NCBI GenBank assembly: GCA_029257045.1
Contig: JARIDB010000180.1
Coordinates: forward strand, 1-64,000
Direction: 5' to 3'
Source: Clostridium sp.
Lineage (GTDB): Bacteria > Bacillota > Clostridia > Clostridiales > Clostridiaceae
DNA length: 64,000 nt
The stretch's first letter is position 1. Each line of letters begins with the position of its first letter. The position numbers were made by a program, and so were the translations under genes. Below are positions 54,646 through 62,726 of the stretch, piece by piece. The notes beneath the pieces were generated by a model, which was not told the DNA's origin, searched no databases, and worked only from the letters and a program-made list of their open reading frames with translations.

Positions 54646-57600
54646 ATGATTAATAAAAGGTCTTATAAAATAGTAATATTATTTTTGATTTTTATAAATA
54701 CATTAAATTTCAAAGTAAGTGCTTTAGGAAATAAGGATAAAAATATTAATTTTAAAAGAATAACTGTAGAGGATGGGCTTTCTCAAACTACTATTGAATA
54801 TATGTTTCAAGATAGTAGAGGAAATGTATGGATAGGTACAGATGATGGTTTAAATAAATACAATGGAGATAAATTTGAAGTTTATAGATACGATCCTGAA
54901 AATAAGAATAGCATATCAGCAAATTGTGTAGTAGCAATTACAGAAGATGAATATGGAGACATATGGGTAGGAACTTCTATAGGGATAAATAAAATAAATA
55001 CTAAAACTAAGGAAATTAAAAGTTATTTAAGTGGAGTAAGTGGATGTAATTTATCTAATAATAGTATAAGTGAAATTCTTATTGATTCTAAAAAGGATAT
55101 GTATGTTGCTACGGCAGATGGATTAAATAAATATAATAAAGAAACAGATAACTTTGAAAGATTATTTTATTCGGAAGATGAAGAAAAAACATTAACTAAC
55201 CAAGCTGTTTATAGCATTGCAGAAGATGCATTTGGAGACTTATGGATAGGGACGGAAGATGGATTAAATAAAATAATAAGAAGTAATGATAAAATAATAA
55301 AATACTATCCAGATGGTACTGATAAAAGTATAAGTGGAAATTTTATATATAAGTTATTTGCAGACGATAAAGGAAGCCTTTGGATAGGAACTAATGGTGA
55401 TGGGCTAAATAAATTAAATATAAATACAGGTGATATAGAAATATATAAAAATAAAAAAGAAGATAATAATTCTATAAGTGAAGATACTATTCTAGGTATT
55501 ATTGAAGACAGTAGAGGAATAGTTTGGATTGCAACAAATAAAGGGCTAAATAGATTTGATGAAACAGATAAAAAATTTATAAGCTATGAATCAAAAATTT
55601 ATGATTTGAAAAGTATTGTTAACAATTATACTATAAGCCTAATGGAAGATAGCTCAGGTGCTATTTGGGTTGGAACCTATGATGGAATAAGTATATTTAA
55701 CCCAGTAAGTAAATTTAGAAATTATAAAAAAGATCCCTTTTCATCAAATTCAATTACTGATAACATGATATCGGGAATATATGAAGATGACGATGGTATG
55801 CTTTGGGTAGGGACTGTAAGTGATGGGCTTAACTTAATAGATAGGGAAACAGGGAAAATAAATAATTATAAAAAAAGTCCTAATGAAAATTCTATAAGTG
55901 ATAATGAAATTAAACAAATAGTTGGAATAGATGATGAAATATGGATAGCAACTTCAAATGGATTAAATAAATATGATAAGAAAACCAAAAAGTTTACTAA
56001 CTATTATAATGTTCCTTCGAAAGATAATTCTTTAATAAATAATAGTATAAAAAGCCTTTACATAGATAATGAAAATAATTTATTGATAGGTACTGAAAAT
56101 GGGTTATGCATTTTTGATAGAAAAGATTCTTTTAAATCTTATAATCAAATTCTAGAGTCATCAGGAGTATATGTAAAGACCTTTAACAATATAGTACAGG
56201 ATAAAGATGGGTTGTTTTGGATTGCTTGTGGTTTTGATGAAGGAATAATATCTATTGATAATAAAGCAGAAATGGCAAAACACTATGTAAAAAATGATGA
56301 TAATAATGGTAGTTTAAGCTTTAATTCAGTTAAGGCTATAGCTGTTGATAGTAAAAATAATGTTTGGATAGGAACTCAATATGGTCTAAATAAATTCGAT
56401 AGAGAAACAGAAAAATTTACTATTTATAAGGAAAGTGATGGATTATCAAACAATTTTATATCTGGCATATTATTTGATGAAAATGATAATTTGTGGATAA
56501 GTACAAACTATGGAATATCAAATTTTGATACTGAAAAGAAAAAGTTCTCTAATTTTGATGTAAATGATGGAATTCAAGGTAATGAATTTAATGGGTTAGC
56601 TTATTTTAAAAGCAAAAGTGGAGAGATGTTCTTTGGAGGAATAAATGGATTAACAAGTTTTAATCCTGAAAATATAGAAGAAAATACTTTTAGAGGATCG
56701 GTGTCGGTTGATAGTATATATAATATAAATGATGAGATCTTAGATTATGATAACATAAAGTTAAGTTATAAAAAGAATCAAATTCAATTTAAGTTTTTCT
56801 ATCCATACTATATAAATACCCGCAAAGTACAATATGCCTACAAATTAGACGGTATTGATGAAAATTGGACTTTTTCAAAGGATAGAAACTATGCAAACTA
56901 TACAAATTTAGATTCAGGAAAATATAAGTTTAAGGTGATAGCAAAGGTTTCTAATGGGGATTGGAGTACTCCCAAAATAATAGAATTTGAAGTGGGAGAA
57001 AAACCATGGAAAACACCAGCAGCTTATTGTTTGTATATTCTTTTAATTTTAGCAATAATTTACCATGAGTTAAATATAATAAAGTCTTTAGATAAAAAGG
57101 TTGAACAAAGAACCCATGAATTAAATTTATCAAATAATGTTCTTAATCAAAAACTATTAGAAAATAAAGAATTATATGAAACTCTTATAAAGAATGAAAA
57201 GTATAAAAATAATTATTTTGTTAATCTTTCTCATGAACTTAGAACCCCTCTTAATGTAATCTTAGCAGTTCAACAATTAATATCAAGGCTTAATGAAAAT
57301 GAAGTGATTATAGAAAAGGGAAAAATAGACGACTATATGCTATCAGTAAAAAGAAATGCGAATAGATTATTAAATCTTATCAATAATATTATTGATACAT
57401 CTAAAATAGAATCAAATGCATATAAGTTAAATATTAAAGAAATAGATATAGTATATTTAGTTGAAGAAGTAGCTTTATCTATGAAAGAATATATAGAATC
57501 TAAAGGAATCGAGCTTATAATAGATCCGGAGATAGAAGAAAAGATTATTGAGTGTGATGATAATGAAATAGAGAAATGTATTATAAACTTAATTGCAAAT

Positions 57601-57909
57601 GCTGTTAAATTTACCCCTATGGGTGGAAAAATTCAAATAGAAATAAGTGATTTAGGTCAAATGATTAAAATATCAGTTGAAGATACAGGTATAGGAATAG
57701 AGAAAAAATATCACAAAACTATATTCGATAGATTTGGACAAGCTTATAATTATATATCTGAAGCTAATGGTGGTAGTGGATTAGGATTAACTTTGACTAA
57801 GCAACTAATATCACTTCATGGAGGTAGTATAACAGTAAAAAGCCAAGTTGGAAAAGGTAGTAGGTTTATAATAATATTACCAGTAAAGCAGGGGAGAAAA
57901 CTCCGTTGA
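54646..57909 (+). CDS. Two-propeller sensor histidine kinase (HTCS-like, no receiver domain)
   Basis: A 1087-residue membrane sensor. Signal peptide to about residue 26, then fourteen repeats of the type DSRGNVWIGTDDGLNKY (about residues 35-680), i.e. two seven-bladed Reg_prop beta-propellers. A Y_Y_Y domain follows (about 690-775; YAYKLDGIDENWTF, LDSGKYKFKV), then one transmembrane helix (about 787-806), a short coiled coil and HisKA with H863 in NLSHELRTPLN. HATPase_c (NLIANAVKFTP, EDTGIGIEKKY, GGSGLGLTLTKQL) ends the protein. Bacteroidetes homologues often continue into receiver and AraC domains; this one stops. No response regulator is adjacent; a LicT antiterminator and PTS gene follow. 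A periplasm-facing carbohydrate ligand is inferred from the family. Confidence 0.93.
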   Translation: MINKRSYKIVILFLIFINTLNFKVSALGNKDKNINFKRITVEDGLSQTTIEYMFQDSRGNVWIGTDDGLNKYNGDKFEVYRYDPENKNSISANCVVAITEDEYGDIWVGTSIGINKINTKTKEIKSYLSGVSGCNLSNNSISEILIDSKKDMYVATADGLNKYNKETDNFERLFYSEDEEKTLTNQAVYSIAEDAFGDLWIGTEDGLNKIIRSNDKIIKYYPDGTDKSISGNFIYKLFADDKGSLWIGTNGDGLNKLNINTGDIEIYKNKKEDNNSISEDTILGIIEDSRGIVWIATNKGLNRFDETDKKFISYESKIYDLKSIVNNYTISLMEDSSGAIWVGTYDGISIFNPVSKFRNYKKDPFSSNSITDNMISGIYEDDDGMLWVGTVSDGLNLIDRETGKINNYKKSPNENSISDNEIKQIVGIDDEIWIATSNGLNKYDKKTKKFTNYYNVPSKDNSLINNSIKSLYIDNENNLLIGTENGLCIFDRKDSFKSYNQILESSGVYVKTFNNIVQDKDGLFWIACGFDEGIISIDNKAEMAKHYVKNDDNNGSLSFNSVKAIAVDSKNNVWIGTQYGLNKFDRETEKFTIYKESDGLSNNFISGILFDENDNLWISTNYGISNFDTEKKKFSNFDVNDGIQGNEFNGLAYFKSKSGEMFFGGINGLTSFNPENIEENTFRGSVSVDSIYNINDEILDYDNIKLSYKKNQIQFKFFYPYYINTRKVQYAYKLDGIDENWTFSKDRNYANYTNLDSGKYKFKVIAKVSNGDWSTPKIIEFEVGEKPWKTPAAYCLYILLILAIIYHELNIIKSLDKKVEQRTHELNLSNNVLNQKLLENKELYETLIKNEKYKNNYFVNLSHELRTPLNVILAVQQLISRLNENEVIIEKGKIDDYMLSVKRNANRLLNLINNIIDTSKIESNAYKLNIKEIDIVYLVEEVALSMKEYIESKGIELIIDPEIEEKIIECDDNEIEKCIINLIANAVKFTPMGGKIQIEISDLGQMIKISVEDTGIGIEKKYHKTIFDRFGQAYNYISEANGGSGLGLTLTKQLISLHGGSITVKSQVGKGSRFIIILPVKQGRKLR

Positions 57910-57934
57910 CATTAAAAAAAATAAATGGTATCAT
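57906..57934 (+). promoter_or_regulatory. Promoter of the licT-PTS region
   Basis: Perfect -35 TTGACA (57906-57911), 17-base spacer, -10 TATCAT (57929-57934). The -35 box includes the kinase stop codon TGA (57907-57909). Confidence 0.75.
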
Positions 57935-57952
57935 TTATTTAATTAAATAGAT

Positions 57953-58016
57953 GGATTGTTACTGCAATGCAGGCAATACCTAAATTAAGGGAATACCTTA
58001 ATTTAGGTATTTTATT
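57953..58016 (+). promoter_or_regulatory. LicT-type ribonucleic antiterminator (RAT) and overlapping terminator
   Basis: The RAT runs 57953-57980: GGATTGTTACTGC, a small loop, GCAGGCAATACC. Its last bases (ATACC) form the start of the terminator stem ATACCTAAATTAAGG (57976-57990) with CCTTAATTTAGGTAT (57996-58010), followed by TTTATTTTC. The two structures are mutually exclusive, so binding of the antiterminator protein to the RAT allows transcription into its own gene. Confidence 0.93.
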
Positions 58017-58043
58017 TTCTTAAAAAGGGAGAATGAGGATAAT

Positions 58044-58889
58044 ATGATTGTAGAAAAGATACTAAACAATAATGTTATTTTATCAATTGATCCAAAGACA
58101 AAAAAAGAAGTTATCCTTATGGGATCAGGAATAGCCTTTAAAAGAGCCATTGGTCAAGAAGTAGAAGAGGATAAAATAGAAAAAAGGTTTATAGTAGATG
58201 ATAAATCAACTGGTAATAAACTAAAAACACTTATTAATGAGATTCCAGATGGAATTTTTCAAATGGTTCATGAAATTATAAATTATGCAGATAAAGAATT
58301 AAAAAGAGAATTAGATGAACAAATATATATATCATTGTCAGATCATATTGCTTTTGCCATAAAAAGATATAAAAACAATGTTGAAATAAAAAATGATTTG
58401 ATAGATGAAATAAGAAGAATTCATAAAGAAGAATATAAAGTTTCTTTGTGGGCAGTAGACTATATTAATAGCAGATTAAATATAACACTACCAGAAGATG
58501 AAGCAGGATTCATTGCTCTTCATTTAGTTAATGCAAGTTATAAAGAAACAGCTAAGGAATCAGTTATAGCAACTAATATTGTTAAAGGGGTTTTGAATAT
58601 AATAAGATATTATTACTCTGTTGAATTTAATGAAGATGATTTAAATTACGATAGATTATTAACCCATTTAAAATACTTTGCTAAAAGAGTAGTAACAAAT
58701 AATAAAAGTAATAGTGAGAATAATGACTTTTTAAGAGTCACATCAAAAAGTTATCCTGAGGCTTTCGATTGTTCTCAAAAGGTGAAAATTTACATTGAAA
58801 ACAATTATGATTATAAAATTAATGATGATGAAGTTGTTTACTTAACAATGCATATACATAGAGTAATTTCAGTAATAAGAGGTAATTAG
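58044..58889 (+). CDS. licT: BglG/LicT-family transcription antiterminator
   Basis: A 281-residue RNA-binding regulator. The N-terminal CAT domain (about residues 1-57; VEKILNNNVILSIDPKTKKEVILMGSGIAFKRAIGQ) binds the RAT located 64-91 bases upstream, giving autoregulation. PRD1 (about 65-170) and PRD2 (about 172-281) keep the phosphorylatable histidines, for example VHEIINYADKEL, LSDHIAFAIKR, GFIALHLVNA and LTMHIHRVI. Phosphorylation through the PTS decides activity. The sequence of the RAT looks like the LicT rather than the GlcT type as I remember them, although the downstream PTS is of the glucose family. Confidence 0.93.
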   Translation: MIVEKILNNNVILSIDPKTKKEVILMGSGIAFKRAIGQEVEEDKIEKRFIVDDKSTGNKLKTLINEIPDGIFQMVHEIINYADKELKRELDEQIYISLSDHIAFAIKRYKNNVEIKNDLIDEIRRIHKEEYKVSLWAVDYINSRLNITLPEDEAGFIALHLVNASYKETAKESVIATNIVKGVLNIIRYYYSVEFNEDDLNYDRLLTHLKYFAKRVVTNNKSNSENNDFLRVTSKSYPEAFDCSQKVKIYIENNYDYKINDDEVVYLTMHIHRVISVIRGN

Positions 58890-58907
58890 TTTAATTAAAA
58901 ATATAGG

Positions 58908-58952
58908 ATTCACAGATAACAGTTAGAAACTGAAAACTGTGAATCTTTTATT
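58908..58952 (+). terminator. Hairpin between licT and the PTS gene
   Basis: GATTCACAG (58908-58916) and CTGTGAATC (58937-58945), followed by TTTTATTTT. The loop holds AACAGTT and AACTGT, which can pair further. It should reduce read-through from licT to the PTS gene. Confidence 0.7.
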
Positions 58953-59001
58953 TTAAGTAATAGATTTTATAATATTAATTTATAAAATTAGGAGGAATAA
59001 T

Positions 59002-61032
59002 ATGAATTTAAAAGAGTCCTTTGGAATTTTACAAAGAATAGGTAAATCACTAACGCTTCCAGTAGCGCTCCTTCCGGCAGCTGGATTACTTATGGGTATT
59101 GGAATACTACTTCAAAATGTAGATATGGTTGAAAACATACCTATGTTATCAAATAATAATATTCAATTGGTTGCAGATATAATGTCTTCATCTGGTAATA
59201 TAATATTTACAAATCTTCCTTTAATCTTTGCGGTAGGTGTAGCTATAGGAATGAGTAAAGGTGAGGGAGTTTCAGCTTTAGCTGCTATAATAGGATTTTT
59301 AATTATGAATGTTACTATAGGAAAACTGCTTGGAGTTACCCAAGCTGATATAGGAAATAATATTATCTATAATAATGTTTTAGGAATACCAACTATTCAA
59401 ACAGGAGTATTTGGTGGGATACTAATAGGATTGATTTCAGCATATATTTATCAAAAATTTTATGATATAAAACTTCCAGAATTTTTAGGCTTTTTTTCAG
59501 GAAAAAGGTCTGTTCCAATAATTACAGCAGTAGCAGGGCTTTTAATTGGAGTATTAATGGCAGGAATATGGCCTCCAATTCAGAATTTTTTATTAGTGTT
59601 TTCGAGAAGAATTATAAATTCTAATGAAGCCTTATCATCTTTAATATTTGGTATAGTTGAAAGAGCACTAATACCATTTGGATTACATCATATTTGGTAT
59701 ACGCCTTTTTGGTATCAATTTGGAGAATATACTAATGCTGCAGGTCAATTAATTATTGGAGATCAATCAATATTTTTTGAACAGTTAAAAGATGGTGTAG
59801 AACTTACAGCAGGAACATTTATGACTGGTAAATATCCTTTTATGATGTTTGGTTTACCGGCAGCAGCCCTTGCTATGTATCATGAAGCTGATGAGGATAA
59901 TAAAAAGAAAGTTTTAGGAATATTATTTTCAGCAGCATTAACATCTTTTTTAACAGGAATAACTGAACCTATTGAATTTATGTTTTTATTTGTAGCACCA
60001 GCGTTATTTGCAATTCATTGTATATTTGCAGGACTCTCCTTTATGATTATGGAAATTTTGAAAATTAGAATAGGAGTTACTTTTTCAGGGGGATTAATTG
60101 ACTTTATTTTACTTGGAGTTCTTCCTAATAAGAGTAATTGGGGATTGCTTATAATAGTTGGATTAATTTTTGCAATTACATATTACATAGGTTTTAGAAT
60201 TATAATAAGAAAGCTTAATCTGAAAACCCCAGGAAGAGAAAGAGATGATAATGAGATAAAGATTGACTTTTCAGAAGGGGAATTAGCTAAAAAGGTTATA
60301 ATGGCATTAGGTGGAAAAGAAAATATAAAATATCTAGATGCTTGCATAACAAGGATAAGAATAACTGTAAGAGATTTAAATTTAGTAAATAGAAGTAGGA
60401 TTAAAAGTTTAGGATCTGCTGATCTAATGATAATAGGTGATAATATTCAAGCTATATTTGGTCCTAATTCTGATATTTTAAAGGAGCAAATTAGAGATAT
60501 TATTGAAGGTCGCCAAATAAAGGTAAAGAAAAAAAAGAAGATTGATGATATAAAAAAAGGGAGAGTTTTAGAAGGGAATATAATGATTCCTGTAAGTGGA
60601 AAGTTAATGAGAATAGAAGAAACTCCTGATGAAATATTTTCAATGAAGCTTATAGGAGATGGTTTTTCAATAAATCCTGTAGACAATATACTTATAGCAC
60701 CTATTGATGGAAAAGTTTTTAATATATCTCCTACCAATCATAGTATAACAATAAGAGGTAATGATGGTTATGATATATTTATTCATATAGGAATTGATAG
60801 TATAAACTTAAAAGGAGAAGGTTTTAAAAAGCTAGTTAATGAAGGCGATATAATATTACAAGGAGATGAATTAATTGAATTTCCTTTAGAGTTAATGAAA
60901 GAGAAGATAAAATCACCAATTATACCTATTATATTTAAAGGTCTTACTAAGGAAAAATATATATATTTTAGAAATGAAGGATTTGTTATAGCAGGAGATA
61001 TATCTAAAGTGAAAATTCATCAAAAGAAGTAA
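59002..61032 (+). CDS. PTS glucose-family EIICBA component
   Basis: A 676-residue PTS permease with all three domains. EIIC spans residues 1 to about 400 (SLTLPVALLPAAGLLMGIGI, GLHHIWYTPFWYQFGEYTNA, and the sugar-site GITEPIEF). EIIB carries the phosphorylated cysteine C448 in LDACITRIR. EIIA (about residues 525-676) has its phosphohistidine at H595 in IHIGIDSINLKGEGF. It imports and phosphorylates a hexose; glucose or N-acetylglucosamine are the likely substrates and the motifs favour a PtsG type. It lies downstream of licT with a terminator-like hairpin between. Ribosome site AGGAGG. No clear terminator follows within 150 bases. Confidence 0.92.
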   Translation: MNLKESFGILQRIGKSLTLPVALLPAAGLLMGIGILLQNVDMVENIPMLSNNNIQLVADIMSSSGNIIFTNLPLIFAVGVAIGMSKGEGVSALAAIIGFLIMNVTIGKLLGVTQADIGNNIIYNNVLGIPTIQTGVFGGILIGLISAYIYQKFYDIKLPEFLGFFSGKRSVPIITAVAGLLIGVLMAGIWPPIQNFLLVFSRRIINSNEALSSLIFGIVERALIPFGLHHIWYTPFWYQFGEYTNAAGQLIIGDQSIFFEQLKDGVELTAGTFMTGKYPFMMFGLPAAALAMYHEADEDNKKKVLGILFSAALTSFLTGITEPIEFMFLFVAPALFAIHCIFAGLSFMIMEILKIRIGVTFSGGLIDFILLGVLPNKSNWGLLIIVGLIFAITYYIGFRIIIRKLNLKTPGRERDDNEIKIDFSEGELAKKVIMALGGKENIKYLDACITRIRITVRDLNLVNRSRIKSLGSADLMIIGDNIQAIFGPNSDILKEQIRDIIEGRQIKVKKKKKIDDIKKGRVLEGNIMIPVSGKLMRIEETPDEIFSMKLIGDGFSINPVDNILIAPIDGKVFNISPTNHSITIRGNDGYDIFIHIGIDSINLKGEGFKKLVNEGDIILQGDELIEFPLELMKEKIKSPIIPIIFKGLTKEKYIYFRNEGFVIAGDISKVKIHQKK

Positions 61033-61183
61033 AAGGAAAAGTATTAAATAAAGCCTAAAATTTACTAGGAATATAAAGTTTAAATAAGGTAAAGATATTA
61101 TTGTAAACAAGATAACTTTTAAATTAGAAATGATTTTAAGTTATTTAAGTTTATAAACAAAAAAGCCGAAGGAGGAATTCACT

Positions 61184-61360
61184 ATGTCAGAAAGAATAAA
61201 TGAAAAAGAAACCATTAATTCATTAAAAAATGAGGTAGCTAGAGAGCTAGGAGTACAATTCCAAGAAGATAATGGACACCTAACATCTAGAGAATGTGGC
61301 TCTGTAGGTGGAGGAATGGTAAAAAAAATGGTAGAGCAATACAAGGGTTCAGTGAAATAA
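61184..61360 (+). CDS. Small acid-soluble spore protein, alpha/beta type
   Basis: A 58-residue SASP that coats and protects spore DNA. It keeps the family core NEVARELGVQ (with the germination-protease cleavage region) and the conserved DNA-binding end LTSRECGSVGGGMVKKMVEQY. It is shorter and more acidic at the N terminus than typical alpha/beta SASPs. A strong GAAGGAGG ribosome site precedes the ATG. Normally SigG-dependent; I could not identify a convincing SigG promoter. It is a stand-alone gene between the PTS gene and the nuclease pair. Confidence 0.9.
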   Translation: MSERINEKETINSLKNEVARELGVQFQEDNGHLTSRECGSVGGGMVKKMVEQYKGSVK

Positions 61361-61444
61361 CCACCCAAATTAATTACAATATTAAAATAGTTAGGATGGG
61401 ATTATAATGGATGTACCACCAGAAACTAAATATTGTTAACCATT

Positions 61445-61500
61445 AAAAAAGAGACTGTTCAAAATGAAAACTTAGTTTTTATTTTGGATAGTCTTTTTTT
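61445..61500 (+). terminator. Terminator region after the SASP gene
   Basis: AAAAAAGAGACTGTTCAAAAT pairs imperfectly with ATTTTGGATAGTCTTTTTTT around an A/T-rich loop, ending in a T-run. The approximately 240-base gap holds this and the next promoter. Confidence 0.65.
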
Positions 61501-61538
61501 ATTAGAAAAATTATTATATGTTCACTTTCTTTAAGATA

Positions 61539-61567
61539 TTGTATAAAGAAATTAAAAATGGTAAAAT
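61539..61567 (+). promoter_or_regulatory. Probable promoter of the SbcD-like gene
   Basis: -35 TTGTAT (61539-61544), 17-base spacer, -10 TAAAAT (61562-61567), 34 bases before the start. Confidence 0.5.
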
Positions 61568-61601
61568 GAGAACAAAAGTTCGGAAAAGAAGGAGAAAATA
61601 A

Positions 61602-62726
61602 ATGAAGAAAGTTAAAATATTACAAGCTGGAGATTTACATTTTGACACTCCATTTAAAGATTTAAATAAAAAGGTTTCTTTAGTAAGTAAAGAAGAACTT
61701 TTAGAAGTATTTAGTAAAATAATAGAATTAGCTTTGATTAATTCAGTAGATATATTATTACTAACAGGAGATATATTTGATAATTTAACAGTAAATAAAA
61801 AGACTTTATTTTTTATTAAAAATCAAATAGAAAGAATTGAAAATATAAGAGTGTTTATTTCACCAGGAAATCATGATCCTTATAATGAAAAGTCATTTTA
61901 TAAAATGATAGAATGGCCTAAAAATGTATATGTCTTTAAAGGAAATATGGAAAGTATTAAAGTTGAAGAATTAAAGACTATTATATGGGGCGCTGCCTTT
62001 ACTAGTAACTATATAAGGAAGAGTTTATTAAAAGATATAAAGATAGAAGATGATTACATTAATATAATGACTATTCATGGAGAACTATCAAATAATGATG
62101 AAGGAAATGAATATAATCCTATAACAAAAGAAGATATAGGATTAAGCGGTCTCAATTATATAGCTATAGGTCATAGACATAACTTTAGTGGAATAGAAAA
62201 GTCAGAGAATACCTATTATGCTTATGCTGGTTGTCCTCAAGGTAGAGGATTTGATGAAATAGAAGACAAGGGTGTTATTTTAGGAGATATATATAAAGAT
62301 AGAGTGAATTTAGAATTTGTGAAAACTTCAAAAAGAAATTATTATATTAAAAATATAGATATAACTAATACAAATAGTTATGAAGAAATTAAAAATATAA
62401 TCCTTAAAGAAATTACTGAAGATGAAAGAAATACTAATTTTTATAAAATAATATTAAAAGGTGAAATTGAATCCTATTTTAATATTAGTGAAGAAGTAAT
62501 TTTAGAAAAGATAAAAGATTGTTTTTATTTTGTAAAAGTATTAGATAATACGAAGATTAAAATGGATATTGACAAGATAGCTAAAGACTATTCAATAAAA
62601 GGTATTTATGCAAGGAAACTATTAGAAATGTCTAAAGAAGATCTATCGGAAGAAATAATAGAATTAGCTTTAAAACTTGGGATTCAAGCCTTATCAAAGG
62701 AGGAAATTAAGTTAAATGATTATTGA
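61602..62726 (+). CDS. SbcD/YhaO-like DNA repair exonuclease (calcineurin-like phosphatase)
   Basis: A 374-residue metallophosphoesterase-type nuclease subunit. Motifs in order: AGDLHFDTPF (DxH), LLTGDIFDN, SPGNHDPYN, MTIHGE and IGHRHNFSGIE, giving the full two-metal site. The C-terminal half (from about residue 245) is the capping/partner-binding region. Length and the adjacent coiled-coil ATPase fit the B. subtilis YhaO-YhaN pair more than classical SbcDC. The stop overlaps the next start by 11 bases, indicating coupled expression. Role in processing DNA ends is inferred from the family. Confidence 0.88.
   Translation: MKKVKILQAGDLHFDTPFKDLNKKVSLVSKEELLEVFSKIIELALINSVDILLLTGDIFDNLTVNKKTLFFIKNQIERIENIRVFISPGNHDPYNEKSFYKMIEWPKNVYVFKGNMESIKVEELKTIIWGAAFTSNYIRKSLLKDIKIEDDYINIMTIHGELSNNDEGNEYNPITKEDIGLSGLNYIAIGHRHNFSGIEKSENTYYAYAGCPQGRGFDEIEDKGVILGDIYKDRVNLEFVKTSKRNYYIKNIDITNTNSYEEIKNIILKEITEDERNTNFYKIILKGEIESYFNISEEVILEKIKDCFYFVKVLDNTKIKMDIDKIAKDYSIKGIYARKLLEMSKEDLSEEIIELALKLGIQALSKEEIKLNDY

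Noticed and set aside
54750..56700. Apparent tandem DNA repeats (WIGT...GLNKY units)
   Set aside because: They are diverged protein-level propeller blades in one gene, not a DNA repeat array or CRISPR.
61407..61439. Tiny open frame (MDVPPETKYC) after the SASP gene
   Set aside because: Ten codons with only a weak ribosome-site-like sequence and no link to a downstream attenuator; not enough to call a gene.
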